Below are positions 19,910 to 31,388 of a stretch of DNA of 64,000 bases, one piece after another. The DNA comes from Chalciporus piperatus (lineage: Eukaryota > Basidiomycota > Agaricomycetes > Boletales > Boletaceae): positions 97,149 to 161,148 of the forward strand of contig JBBPTG010000050.1 in the NCBI GenBank assembly GCA_038093975.1, in the 5' to 3' direction. Every line of letters begins with the position of its first letter. Position 1 is the stretch's first letter. A model generated the notes under the pieces. That model was not told the DNA's origin. It ran no database searches and saw only the letters and a program-made list of their open reading frames with translations. A program made the position numbers and the translations under genes.

Positions 19910-22268
19910 ATGAGCGACAAGAAGAGAGCTTTCGAAGGCAACGGCGAGTCCTCAGTTGCCAAGAGACTTAGAAGGTTTGTCAAACCTATGTCTAAAGTGT
20001 TCTTTGTGTCTGATTCATGACCTGGCATATCTAGCGATGCTGTGAGTGTCTTTCTCCATCTCTTCCAAGGTGAATTCAGCTACCGCACTCGTTCTAACAT
20101 GTTTCTATAACCTTTCTGCTCTTTCACAGACTCCCTCTGATGGATCTTCCACGCCAGCGGCAAGTGTCCTCAGTCACAATCTTCATTCTTGTTCGCCTAC
20201 TAACACCTGCTTTCCAGCTATCAGGAGATGCGCTCATCGCGCAGAAGCGTGCGGAAATCGCTGCCAAAGTAGCAGCGATGAAGAATGGCATCCCTGGTCT
20301 TCCGACGAAATCCCCCGCTATTCCAACTCCCCCCGTAAAGGCTTCCAGCCCTTCACCTACCCCCGGCCCCGGCCCCGTGATGCCTAACATGGACGACCTC
20401 GCACGCAAAGTGGCGGAGGCGAAACGTCGTGTCGCTGAAGCTCAAAGCAAACTCGCCGTCAAGGATAACCCGTACATGGTGGGTCCCCTCCTTCCCCTCA
20501 TCCGACTGTATGTTAGATGGCTTAAACCGTGTCGCACAGTCGATGCCCCAGACCGGCAAGAAAAATAAGCAACCCGAGCCTGCGCAACAAGGAGCAGGTT
20601 TAAAGATGGCGGCACATCCTTTACTGCTCGAGACTATTCCCGCGGCACCACAGTCGAAGAAGGACAAGTACAAACCTATGCAGCCCAAGTTCGCGTCTAT
20701 CAGGGTGCATTCGCTATCTCTCTTTTGTCGAGTCGTCTTTCTGACACCCTCTCCCAGGCCAATATCCGCAACGTCCCCACGCCTCCCCCTGCTCCATCTC
20801 CTGTCCCCGCAGTCGAAGTCAAAGCTAATCCATATTCCTCTGGACCCTCAGCTGTGAAGGATAGTGGCTTCGAGGGCGCTCCAAGAGAGCGCGCCGGCCG
20901 TTCTTTCCGGTTCAACACCAAAGGCAAGTATGTCCAGCTGGGAAATCAAATGAGGCAAGAGGGTCAACTAGAGGCCTTGAAGCAACGTATCGCGGAGAGC
21001 GCTCGTAAAGCTGGTCTAGACTCGGAATTCGAGACCCTCGAGAAGAATATCAAGGCAAGTATATGCTGCATCGTTGAGCGGTGAAAGAAACTAATCCTTC
21101 TGTAGCGTGAACCTCCCCCAGATGTTGAATGGTGGGATGCCGCCTTGCTACCGAACAAGAACTACGACGACCTCTCGCTCGGTTTCAAGAATCTCAACAT
21201 ACGGTCTGCGGACTCACCCGTCACGCTCTATATCCAACACCCCATCCCGATTCCAGCTCCTGGTGAAAAGAATAACGTCGCCGTCAAACCACTCAAGTTG
21301 ACCACAAAGGCGAGCGATATTGATCATGCCTCTGTTTTTCCTTTTCTTACCTCTCGTACAGGAGCAAAAGAAGCTGAGGAAACAGCGTCGGCAGGCCGAA
21401 CTGCAAGACAAGCGTGACCGCATTCGGATGGGCCTAACTCCTCCTGATGCTCCCAAGGGTATGTGCCTCGATTCACTCACCGGATATAACTCTTAACGCC
21501 CTCTACAGTCCGCCTTGCAAATTTGATGAAGGTCTTGACATCGGATGCGGTGCAAGATCCTACACGTGTCGAGGCTCGCGTGCGGCGTGAGGTCGCCATG
21601 AGAAAGCATACTCACGAAAAGATGAATACTGAGCGCAAGCTTACCGATGAGCAGAGGCGCGAGAAGATAGAGAACAAGAAGAATGAAGAAGAGAAGAAAG
21701 GGGTATGCGGTGCCGTATTCAAGTACGTGAACCATCCCGCAAACTCGTTCCTCCCCAGTCTTAATGCCAGATGTTTTACAGAGTCAAGAATCTATCGGAT
21801 CCTGCCCACCGGTTCAAGGTTCGCAAAAATGCAGAGCAGATGAACTTGACGGGTCTATGCATCTTCAATCCTGGGTTCTGCATGGTCTATGTCGAAGGCG
21901 CGCAGAAGTTCATACGGGACTATAAGCGTTTGCTGCTTCACCGTATTGCGTGGACGGAAGCGGCTCGTCCCCGTGGGGGTGAAGATGTCGAGCTTGAGGA
22001 CAAAGAGGAGGGCAAGGAGGGCGCCTCGGAGGCGAAAGGCAAGGCAAGGGCGGACGAGAGCGCCGAGGCTCCAGAAGGTGTGACATCGTTGGAGAACAAT
22101 GCATGTTACCTGGTATGGGAAGGTCAGCTACGGGAGCGTGCCTTTAGCAGCTTCAAGCCGAGGAGCTGCCCTACCGATGGAACTGCGAAGGAAGCGCTCG
22201 GACATAAGTTGGCGGGATATTGGGATATGACCAAGAACTGGAAGCCGGATGAAGAAGAGTTGTTTTAG
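19910..22268 (+). CDS. PRP3: U4/U6 small nuclear ribonucleoprotein PRP3
   Basis: Ten exons join in frame to 607 residues: 19910-19974, 20035-20041, 20130-20163, 20225-20478, 20540-20704, 20758-21054, 21106-21309, 21362-21458, 21509-21722 and 21782-22268. The DALIAQKRAEIAAKVAAM helix, the RSFRFNTKGKYV block and REPPPDVEWWDAALL are followed by the charged coiled region. After these comes the C-terminal ferredoxin-like domain (VYVEGAQKFIRDYKRLLLHRI and NNACYLVWEGQLRERAF). PRP3 is a U4/U6 di-snRNP protein that binds the U4/U6 stem II and is needed for tri-snRNP assembly. Two introns use GC donors (after 21054 and 21309), and exon 2 is only seven bases; the exact 5' splicing is less certain than the rest. 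Confidence 0.92.
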
Positions 22269-22891
22269 GTCTTCATTTTTCTTTCTTTTGTTATGGTACT
22301 TGTTGTGATGGGATGATAATGACCTTGATATACTCGAGGAAATCGGTTTATCTTGGAGACTTGATGCGAACACGAACTCCGTGGGCTTGGTCATCGTGGT
22401 AGGAGACCTACACGATATCACAGGAGCATCAGGCTTACTGCCAAGTGCAGGTTTGATGAGAAGAGCACATGTATGAAACCGAGTCACATTAATGTCTTGG
22501 GAGTGGAGTGCGGGAATACTTGCTCGCGGTCTAGTCCGATGGTAACAGTCTGCCTTCATAAAAGCGGTACGGGAACTTGAACGACCTTGAACGTTCGGAG
22601 TGCCGTCGACTCAGAGCACGAGGAAGGTATCATGTTGGGAAGTATGATCAAGTACCGGCGGTGCTGGGCATACCCTTCAAGTTCAGGCTGATCGGACGGA
22701 CTCGAACAATTTTGTTTCCTTTTGCTACCTCCTACAGACAATACACCGATCGCTGATACTATAGACCACAATACAGACATCGCGCACTCTGTCGACTGGT
22801 CGTCGACCGTGGTACAATGAGGAAACCATTCCCCTGCCAAACTCGCTCGTCAATCATCAATAACTCGGCGATAAGTATATGCAGTACTCAC
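22269..22891. other. Intergenic between convergent PRP3 and lectin genes
   Basis: Both neighbours end here. No supported coding frame, tRNA-like cloverleaf or repeat was found. Confidence 0.4.
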
Positions 22892-23323
22892 TCATCCAAT
22901 GATGATGTTGGCCGCGAGGTCTTTGCCCTCATGCACCGTGAATTTGACTTCAACCTTGGTTCCGGCTGCACTAGTGACGTCATACTCTGACAACTGTTTC
23001 TCCCTCATGAAGTCCCTCCCTCCTTTGTTGTAGTACTGCGAGTTGATCAACAGGCCAGTCTCTTCGGGACCAAGTCCGGTCACCGCGTCGCACCAGCGCT
23101 TGTTGTTGTGAACACCGACAGCGATCAGGATCCGCTCGCCTTTGTCGGACATCAGCCTGATGGTGCCCGACGTGCCACTACCACCCATGGTAAGGATGCA
23201 GTGACCATCTTGCTCAGACCAGGTTCCGCCGTTGGCGAAGTTGAAGACGGTCTTCTCGACGACGGAGAAGTGGCCGCGAGCAGGGTTGGCCTGGTAGAGG
23301 GCAAGCTTGATAGAGTAAGACAT
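22892..23323 (-). CDS. Fungal fruiting-body lectin (ABL/XCL family)
   Basis: A single-exon gene of 143 residues starting MSYSIKLALYQ at 23323. A 5' extension to 23401 is open but unlikely, because the family begins at this Met. The hallmarks of the fruit-body lectin family (Pfam FB_lectin, actinoporin-like fold) are clear: FANGGTW, LTMGGSGTSGTIR, GVHNNKRWCDAVT, a QYYNKGGRDFMREKQL helix and the end ANIIIG. Members such as Agaricus bisporus lectin are cytosolic and bind Gal-beta-1,3-GalNAc and, at a second site, GlcNAc glycans. They are linked to defence against fungivores. No signal peptide is present, as expected. A TATA box lies about 105 bp upstream. Confidence 0.95.
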   Translation of the reverse strand: MSYSIKLALYQANPARGHFSVVEKTVFNFANGGTWSEQDGHCILTMGGSGTSGTIRLMSDKGERILIAVGVHNNKRWCDAVTGLGPEETGLLINSQYYNKGGRDFMREKQLSEYDVTSAAGTKVEVKFTVHEGKDLAANIIIG

Positions 23324-23428
23324 GGTTTCTAGTATGGAATCTTCAGTATGACAGCGCGGAGAATGAGGAAAAGACGGACTTGTTGGGATGAGGGATTCCA
23401 TTGAGAAATCCTGGAAGCAGTGGGGTGG

Positions 23429-23437
23429 TTTATATAG
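23429..23437 (-). promoter_or_regulatory. TATA box of the lectin gene
   Basis: On the minus strand this reads ctatataaa, about 105 bp before the ATG at 23323. A strong TATA box fits a highly and conditionally expressed gene. Confidence 0.55.
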
Positions 23438-23439
23438 TG

Positions 23440-24133
23440 TGTTTCGTGTCCGAGTTGAGCCATGTCACTTCACTTGACGAGGGGCAGAGGCTTCTCTTGC
23501 ACCCGGGGGGACCCAAGGCGGGAGGAAGGGGTGGTTGAACGTTGAGGATTCATCACCGTCGTTCTCGGCCGCTCCAAAGGGCTGTCAGCTTCGAGTTAGT
23601 GCAAGACTGTGGTCAGTCCAGAGCGTTGAAACAAGAGCGCTGTCGATGTCGATCTGGGATATAGAAGGAACACTTACAATCCAGGATTCATTATCGCAAT
23701 ACAGCCGCTGTGTTCCGCAGAAAATTGCAAAACTTGGTCGATGTGGTAGCAGCTCGGAGTTTGAGATCTTGAGACTGCTACTAACGGTTCTGATCGTGAC
23801 GGAACGCACCAATGGGCGGAGACGAAAAACATTATTACTGGCGTTACATTTGCTCGTCCTACATAGGTCTTCGCCAAATCATCCTGGGTATTGGCGCGTA
23901 CATGAGCGTGTTGCGCTGTCGCAAGGGCACGAACGATGGACCATAACAAGGTGTTCAATTACCTGCAACGGACCATATCACATCCGAAGTACTTTGTTGA
24001 TGTAGCTATGTAGGACCGAGCCGCTCCACAGACAAATCAATCGCCATATTTCCGCTAGTTCGTCACACGCACATCGACTAGAAAGCCCATCTGTATTACC
24101 CTGGATGCAAAACGGTCTACAGCCCAAGATACT
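23440..24133. other. Intergenic, nothing recognised
   Basis: A 156-codon plus-strand frame (23535-24005) has no domain, low-complexity signature or homolog known to me, and antisense frames overlap it. It is treated as upstream DNA of the lectin gene and 3' flank of Derlin. Confidence 0.35.
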
Positions 24134-25132
24134 CTACTGGCTGCCAAGCCGTTGGCCGGATCCCCAGGTGTGACCGGCTACACGGCCACTTGCTGGCTGC
24201 GCGCGTTCTCTTGGTGCAAACGCTTGGTAACCACCCCTGTTGGCAGCCGTATGTTCCCCTTCGCGTTCGCCGAAGAAATCTCTCAACCATCTCGGTGCAA
24301 GAGCCAAACTCGCAAACCTTCCTTGTTCCACCCCTCCAGCTCCGGTGCCCGCACCCCACACTAACCACCACCAGAGGTGACCAACGATCATACCTGTCAG
24401 ACCTTCGGATGCGCGGCCGTTCAACACGTCGATGACGAAAAGAGCGTATGGGAAGTATTTGACGGGGATGCTGATCAAGCCCATGATGGATGTTTGCGCA
24501 CCAGGTGGCGCTAATGCGCACATCAGGTAGGTGAGGCAGTTGAGGAAGGCGTGGTCGTGCACCATGGAGTTAAGTGGACGGTTGAGCGCCTTGATTACAC
24601 ATGACCGTTAATCCATGGCAATGTAACCGATATAGCGCTCAGAGGCTTACAATGACCCCGATGGAGGCAAGGAAAAGTTGCCACGCATAGTCCGAGGAAC
24701 GGCGTTCATAGTGTGAAGATTCGAGACTGTTGGAATTTCGGCTGGTGGTATTTTTGATGTTGAGAGGCGAGGACGGATGAGCGAAGGCGTCAGCAAACTC
24801 ACAATAACATTACAAGGTGGAATACGTATTCAAGTTTGAGCGCTAATTCGTTGGCAATGAGATTTGGGGGAAGCCGCGAATACTTGATGACCACTTACTT
24901 CCGAAGAACATGCTGGTGTAAATTCTCCATAACTGTACCCCAGTTAGGATTGCATCGAGGCGCATGATTCATGGCTCACCTGCCATCTTTTGGTGATGAA
25001 TGGAGTGATGAAGAGCAAGTTGTGCATAGGCACAAAGCCCAGTATGGCGGGAACGGTGACCCCAAGGGAAGACAATACAAGAAAACGGGTCACTGGGGGT
25101 ATTTTCTTGATCTCTGCGATGATGTCTGCCAT
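24134..25132 (-). CDS. DER1: Derlin (Der1-like) ER-associated degradation protein
   Basis: Five exons (25132-24980, 24932-24899, 24842-24803, 24741-24651, 24589-24134) make 257 residues. The start IKKIPPVTRFLVLSSLGVT, the LWRIYTSMFF segment with the conserved Trp-Arg, and HYERRSSDYAWQLFLA fit the Derlin family of rhomboid pseudoproteases. So do several membrane helices and the GLTGMIVGHLWW motif with its G-x3-G pattern. Derlins move misfolded lumenal or membrane proteins out of the ER for ubiquitylation and proteasomal degradation. The tail (about 75 residues) is polar and faces the cytosol. The two small exons (34 and 40 bases) are supported by uninterrupted family similarity across the joins. 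The gene is divergent from the TOK channel gene. Confidence 0.9.
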
Positions 25133-25381
25133 GATGGTACACAAACGAGTCGGTCGTTGGTCGTGTGTACGTGGAAGGAGGAGTACTTGGTAGTAGTAGT
25201 AGTACTAGTCGGTGTAGTACTAGTACTTAGGCCTCGAGGGGATTGCACGTGACCTGAGGTGAAACCGACATTGGTGCCACTGCCAATGTTTTGCAGTACT
25301 CACCAGATGCGCATCGGGTTCGCCTGCGTTGTCGAGCTACTACCTGCCAGTGGGCCATGACTCAAGAGTGGTCTGCCATTG
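25133..25381. promoter_or_regulatory. Shared Derlin / TOK channel promoter with short repeats
   Basis: 249 bp separate the divergent starts. Around 25188-25232 there is a GTA triplet run and two copies of the palindromic agtactagt or gtactagtac. These could be binding sites or simply a microsatellite. Confidence 0.4.
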
Positions 25382-28347
25382 ATGAAGCTAACTCAATTCC
25401 TCCAACAACATACAACTCCTGACGAGGAGAGCTCCCCTCAGGGGATCCGTTCGTCCCAGGAATCACGCAATGTTGGGAACTCGAAGAAAGGACCCGAGGA
25501 AACTCCTTCCGGCGATGTTGATGGAACAGCCGAAGAAGACTTGGAAATTGAGGACGACCAGGAAGCCGACCGTGATGTCCAGCCAGACAACTTGCCTTCG
25601 CGTCACAAGTTTTCGCGGATCTTATCAGTCGTATTTCCCTCCCCAAGCTCCGAGGCAGAAATACAAGCTTACGTCCCTCACTATCGGCTTCTGCCAATTC
25701 TCTCTGGCATTATCATTCCCTTTGCTATTTTGTTGGACATTCCCGGTCTCACAGAACGTTGGTATATCCAGACGAATGGCGCTACCGTCGTGGCCTCAAA
25801 GCCTAATCCGATTTTACTTGAGGTTGGGCTCGTACTGAGTATGCTTTGCGCAGTGCTGGCCAACGTATGCATAATCATGCGATTTTTGGAGAGACGTATC
25901 CTAGCGATGACTATTCTATGCATTGTGTTTCTTTCAATTCATGGTAAGCATCTAATCCCGTTCAATGATGCGAGTATTGACCCTTTTTTCAGACATTATT
26001 AACGTCATCGTTCTGGCTGCGTTCGGCGCTTCGAAGGATGGCCACACCTATGGGCACGCATTCTGGATGACATTATGCTCCACAGTCGCCTCGTCTTTTA
26101 CTAATCTGACGCTTATCTTCGACTACGTTCGAACTCCCAATTTCAAGCGAAGTGGTATGTTTCTGGAGTATCGAGTTCGAATTATATGCTTATCTCGTCA
26201 TCCACCCCAGGGAGCGGTCTCACCCGGAGACAACGATCGCTAGTTATCATAATCATCGGTCTGCTCTGCTACATTGGTCTCGGCGCCCTTATCAACGCAC
26301 TTCTCCTCAACCTGTCCTTCATCAACGGATTGTACTTCACGGTCGTGACCATCGAGACCATTGGCTTTGGGGATATCGTCCCAGATTCACCACGGTCTAG
26401 GGTCTTCATTTGCTTCTATGCGACGCTGGGCATCATTAACCTTGCTTTCGTTGTCGGGTATTTTCGCGAAACGGTCGTCGAAGGCCTCAACTTTGGTTAC
26501 CGGAGGCGAATCTTAGCAATCCAGGAGAGAAGACGAGCGGCTCGTCGACGGAGACGCGCAGAAAATCGATGGAGACATGCCATCGTATGGCGTTTGCGAG
26601 CACGAAATGCGCGTATTTGGATCCCAGAGAAGGGCACAAATGGCGATCAGACATTTTGGTCAAAGCTTACGTTTCGCTTCTGGCGTTTCATATGGAGGCT
26701 TCGGTCGAGAGCTGTGCGGCGAACACACTTTACCCAGTGTTGGCATGGTATGGTTCTCAATCTGAAGGCGCTCCCGCAGCCCGACCTTGAGGCCGCAGCC
26801 CTTGAAGCCGGGGTTCCCCTCGATACCTTGCTCCCGTCGGACTTCTACGAGTCGGACGATCAAGATTCTTCCCTTCAGCAAGGTGATGCTGACCGTAGCT
26901 CATTGCCATGGTGGTTCGTGCGTCATCCGGTCTACCACCATGACGCACCTGTCAGCGAGCCCTTGACGCACCTCCGGCTGGGAACTATGGCTGCGATGCT
27001 AACCAAAGTTGCACTTGCGGTCAGTATGTCCGGTGCTGACCCCGACCAATCTGGTCGTCCATTTGACGCGGATCAAACCTCGTCCATCACCAGGCCTGAG
27101 ATGCCCACTCCCAGCAGTTCTGGCAGCTTGTCTTCCACCATTACGGACGACACAGAAGGAGACTTCCGTACTGTCGTTGCCGAAACTGAGAAGCATGCAC
27201 ATTTTGTCCGGGTTATCTTGTCTTGGGGCTGGTTCCTTGTTTTCTGGATGGTAAGCGATGTTCTCTGTGGTGGGATGGTTACTGAATCGCTCGTCATTTA
27301 GGGCGGTGCAGCGATTTTCATGGCGACAGAGGGTTGGTCATATGGATCGTCCGTATATTTTTGTAGGTATTCGTTTTTTCTGCTGGTCCACACGCTGATC
27401 GTATACATTCAACAGGCTTTATTGCCTTTACCACGATTGGTTACGGAGATTTGTCTCCCAAGACGCCAGCTGGTCGTTCAATATTTGTTGTATGGGCTTT
27501 GGTCGGCGTCGCGACCATGACTATCTTCATTTCTGGTCCGTACCATCTTTTAGCTCGCCGGGATTAAGCTGAGACCACTGTGCGCAGTCGTTGCTGAAAC
27601 ATTTAGCTCCCGATACAAGAATATTTTTGGTCGCAAATCGTTCAAGACGGCAGTCCAGAAGTATCGCGAACGCACCAAAGTAGACATGGGTGAGAAGAGT
27701 CAAGAAATAAGCAGCATGACGACTGTGAGGTTTCACCCGAAGGACACCGTTTACCCAGGCGCCGACGCTACCGGAGCTGAACCGAGCGGGACTACCAACG
27801 AGACAGCTTCTGGTTCTTCAGATGAATCGGCATCTCAAGACCGTCATCAAGCACATTCTCGCGCTCAGACATCGCTCGAGCAGCTTCCGGAACATATTCT
27901 CACAGAAGCACGTGCAATCCAGCAGTATATCCAGCTGATTGGCGACCACGACGGCCATTTGACGGAGCCAGAGCGATATGTCGACGAGAGGATATGGAAC
28001 CTCATGGATGAGATTGTGGATAGCAAGAAGCTGGCTGCGTGTACGAAGGTGGATATCTTGAAGGATCAAGAAGCGCGCCAAGTTCGTGTTTCATCTTCGT
28101 CGCTTCGGTCTTTGGTTGGCTGACGTGCGGCATTCCTACAATAGACGCTGGTTCTGCTGGGCATGGAGAGTGAGTCGAGTGCATTTGACGTGTAGGCAAG
28201 CTGACATATCTGCAACATACAGGATCTATTCGAGAACTAGTGAGCATCGCCGAACAAGCGCTCGCGGCTGTTCAGGAGCGGGATCGGATAATTGCAACAC
28301 TGGAGCAAGAGAGGGAGACGGATGAAGCGGAAGCGAGCACAGAGTAG
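25382..28347 (+). CDS. TOK1: TOK-type two-pore outward-rectifying potassium channel
   Basis: Eight exons (25382-25943, 25993-26154, 26211-27250, 27302-27362, 27416-27535, 27588-28081, 28145-28169, 28223-28347) join in frame to 862 residues. After an acidic cytosolic N-terminus there are about eight membrane helices. Two pore loops are present: one with TIETIGFGD (residue about 315) and one with FTTIGYGDLSP. This is the eight-helix, two-pore layout of fungal plasma-membrane TOK channels, which release K+ on depolarisation. Between the helices after pore 1 lies a very basic Arg-rich stretch and a long cytosolic loop. The C-terminal region is charged and ends in a coiled-coil-like helix. Exon 7 has only 25 bases. 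Confidence 0.92.
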
Positions 28348-28585
28348 ATTTCCCTTTGCACGCAACTTGAACACTTGTGGACGATACGAAGGCATCACAG
28401 TAATTTATGATTATTGATCGAAACTAGCCTGAGAAGCACTCATCGTGGACCTTTGAGACTGGCTAAGAATATCTGCCTTGCCGAACAATCCAAAGGATCG
28501 GCGCAAGTAGAGCGAACTGATCTAGTCGATACACGGCCTAGCAGTACACAGAGAGCAACACAATCACCAGACGAGAGTAACAAGA
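28348..28585. other. Short gap between convergent TOK and TPR-CHAT gene 2
   Basis: 238 bp between two convergent stop codons, with no gene. The 3' flank lacks the sequence shared by genes 1 and 3. Confidence 0.4.
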
Positions 28586-31258
28586 CTACGCGCCGATGTG
28601 TACGAACAAGATCCGCTGACAAAGTGGCAGTCTCACAGTCTTCAATGCCTCGTGCAACGCGGACGCAGCACGGGTATGATCTAGACCACGATGTCCAGAC
28701 TTGTTCACCATATTCCGATAGAATTCTGTCATGATCTTCTTCGCTTCAGCATTGCCCCCCGCCCACATCGTCCCGACGACAGAACGGAAACCGACAAACT
28801 GCATCGCCGCAGCTAAGTGGATGGCATCGTCCGGACTGTCCTTGTATCCGACAGCGGCATGGCAAGCGGACAAAGTGGCAAGTCGGGCGTGCTGCAAGTC
28901 ATGTTGGATGATGTCTTGGATCTTCAATAACCCGTCACTGAGTGCGAAGCCGGACTCGAACGGTGCTTCAGGCTTCGGGATCCCATGGCAAGCAAAGTGA
29001 ACAAACTCGCTCTGTCCGAGAGCTGTACCAACCCTGCCGACTTGGGCATTCTGGCCTTCGAGGCATGTAAATATTGCGCGGGCGTCGACAGACTCCACGA
29101 TGCTGACAAGCTCAGCATGGACGTGCTCAAGTTTGGATTCTCCGGGAGTCTCTCCATTCCCCACTGCAGCGAATCGTGGCCTTCGCGTGGCAGAATCCAC
29201 TGGTCGTCGAGAGCGAATAAGAGCAGCCAAGGTCGGGGTGTAAGAGGACACGTAGAGATCGGAGAATTTCGGCTTGAATGGCCTGTATTCCCCAGCGGCG
29301 TGGAGAGGGAGGAGGGAAAACTCGGCGGTGGGCAACCACCAAATCCGTGACTGACGAGGACAGAATTTCTTGAGAACTTGAACAATGGGGGAAACAACAT
29401 GATCCCAGAGCTCGCGTAAAATCACGACCAGCTCTGTTTGCACGTCTTGATTTTTTCCCTTCTTCGTGATCTTGCCAAGAGCCACCGACCACTCCTTGAC
29501 GCGTGCCTGCTGGATTTGAAGAGGAATGTGGATGGGGTCTCTATCGTAAAAAACCACGAGTCCATCACAACCATACTGGCTGGCGTTGACGACGACGACA
29601 GGTCCTTCGCTCGCCGCCCTTTGAAGGGCTGAGAACTGTGGAGAGAGGAGGAAACGTGAATGGCCAGGAAGCCGGCGGATGTCGTCCACGATTTCTCGCA
29701 ATTCGTTGGTAAGGTGCCATACCCGATCATGTTGAGGGTTGGAATCAAGAACGTTACGAAGTGCGCTAGAAACCGACAAGTACTTTTCGCCCAACTCCTT
29801 TCCCTTGCCTCCAGAAAAAATAACTTCGTCGACAGGGGAGCATAGGCGAGTTAGCTGGCTCCAAAAGACCCCACGGCCCTGTTCGAGGAGTTCGACTGCA
29901 CCGATAAGGGTGCCATGACGAATAGAAGCCGAAAATGCGTCGATTGCGAGGGAAGACATACGGGTCTTCAGAATAGTAAGGTGTTGAGGTAAACATGGGA
30001 GAGCGGCGAGATGAGTAGTGAGGAGGCGGAGTGATGTTTGGTAGGCGGAGAGCGTCGTACAATGTCCGAGTTGTTCAGCCGCCTGAACCCAGGCTCGGGC
30101 AGCGGCAAGGTCGGCTGAGGATACGGATTGGGAGAGATCCGAGAGTGTGGAATAAAGGTTGAATGCTTCTTCCCTATCCTTGTCGGACCCCTGGGGGTGC
30201 TCAAGGAGGCAAGATGCAACAGCTTGCACTGATGAGGATCGTTCGGGATGTCTGTCTGGAAGAAGTTTCAATGCATTGCGATGGAGGACAATGGCCTCCT
30301 CGAGGTCAGAAATCCCCCCCACCTGCTTGAACCGAACCTGGAGGGCAAGTGCGATGTTGTTTGAAAACAAGGATCTGAGGGAATGACCTTCCGGACAAAT
30401 GTTCAATGCGTTTCGATGGAGGGCAATGGCCTCATTAAGATCAGACATCCCCTCCAGCCGCTGGAACCGAATCCAGAGGGCAGTTGCGAGGTTGTTTAAT
30501 GACATGGATCGATCAGGATGTCCATCCGGATGAAGTTCCAATGCATTACGGTGGAGAGCAATCGCCTCATCGAGATCAGATATCCCCCCCAGCTGCTTGA
30601 ACCGAGTAAAGAGGACATTTGCAAGCTTGTTTAATGACATGGACCGATCAGGATGCCCGTCCGGACGAAGTGCCAATGCATTGCGGTCGTGGGCAATTGC
30701 CTCATCAAGGTCAGACATCCCCCCCAGCTGCTTGAACCGACTAAAGAGGGCGGTTGCGAGGTTGTCAAATGACAAGGACCGATCAGGATGCCCGTCCGGA
30801 CGAAGTTCCAATGTATCACGGAGGAGGGTAATGGCCTCGTCCAGGTCAGATGACCCCCCCAGCAGATGGAACCGAGCCTGGAGGGCAAGAGCGAGGTGGT
30901 GTAATAGCGAGTGTCGGAGGGGATGACCTTCTGGACGAAGTGTCAATGCATTGCGGACGTGGGAAATACCCTCATCGAAGTCAGAGATCCCCCCAACCTG
31001 GTTAAATCGAGTCCAGAGGGCAGTTGAGAGGTTGTTTAATGACAAGGATCGATCAGGATGTCCATCCGGACGAAGTTCCAATGCACTGCGGTGGAGAGCA
31101 ATCGCCTCATCGAGATCAGACATCACCCCCAGCTGCTTGAACCGAAAGGAGAAGTTATTCGCGAGGCTTTCTAGCGCCCTGGCTCGGTCAGGATGACCAT
31201 GGGGGAGAACTGCTAATTTAGCACGCTGGTGGGAAATTTCCTCGTTGATCTCGGACAT
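28586..31258 (-). CDS. TPR-CHAT protein, gene 2
   Basis: An uninterrupted frame on the minus strand encodes 890 residues from MSEINEEIS at 31258; the frame is open further to 31345, but the paralogs start here. About seven 45-residue TPR units, fewer and more diverged than in genes 1 and 3, precede the linker and a complete CHAT domain. HFACHG and LSACHA, the expected His and Cys, are retained. Identity with gene 1 is high through the linker and CHAT region. The 5' leader and predicted intron match those of gene 1. The gene is head-to-head with rpt6 pseudogene B. Its function is presumed to be a peptidase effector with a repeat-based sensor; targets are unknown. Confidence 0.9.
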   Translation of the reverse strand: MSEINEEISHQRAKLAVLPHGHPDRARALESLANNFSFRFKQLGVMSDLDEAIALHRSALELRPDGHPDRSLSLNNLSTALWTRFNQVGGISDFDEGISHVRNALTLRPEGHPLRHSLLHHLALALQARFHLLGGSSDLDEAITLLRDTLELRPDGHPDRSLSFDNLATALFSRFKQLGGMSDLDEAIAHDRNALALRPDGHPDRSMSLNKLANVLFTRFKQLGGISDLDEAIALHRNALELHPDGHPDRSMSLNNLATALWIRFQRLEGMSDLNEAIALHRNALNICPEGHSLRSLFSNNIALALQVRFKQVGGISDLEEAIVLHRNALKLLPDRHPERSSSVQAVASCLLEHPQGSDKDREEAFNLYSTLSDLSQSVSSADLAAARAWVQAAEQLGHCTTLSAYQTSLRLLTTHLAALPCLPQHLTILKTRMSSLAIDAFSASIRHGTLIGAVELLEQGRGVFWSQLTRLCSPVDEVIFSGGKGKELGEKYLSVSSALRNVLDSNPQHDRVWHLTNELREIVDDIRRLPGHSRFLLSPQFSALQRAASEGPVVVVNASQYGCDGLVVFYDRDPIHIPLQIQQARVKEWSVALGKITKKGKNQDVQTELVVILRELWDHVVSPIVQVLKKFCPRQSRIWWLPTAEFSLLPLHAAGEYRPFKPKFSDLYVSSYTPTLAALIRSRRPVDSATRRPRFAAVGNGETPGESKLEHVHAELVSIVESVDARAIFTCLEGQNAQVGRVGTALGQSEFVHFACHGIPKPEAPFESGFALSDGLLKIQDIIQHDLQHARLATLSACHAAVGYKDSPDDAIHLAAAMQFVGFRSVVGTMWAGGNAEAKKIMTEFYRNMVNKSGHRGLDHTRAASALHEALKTVRLPLCQRILFVHIGA

Positions 31259-31388
31259 GATAAAGGGCGGGACGAGCGGGAAGAGGTCACAAGGGTGGGG
31301 AATGAAACGGATCGATTGGGGAAATGGTGTTATGGTGAGAAACAAGACGACGACTTGAAGTAGTAAGCAACGTCAGACCAGGTCAGAC

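Noticed and set aside
21310..21361. Reading through PRP3 intron 7 as coding
   Set aside because: The read-through peptide is not PRP3-like and shifts the frame of the following EQKKLRKQRRQ helix; the GC-AG intron restores it.
22660..22720. Possible tRNA B-box like gttcgagtcc on the minus strand
   Set aside because: No matching A-box, acceptor stem or anticodon arm could be folded around it.
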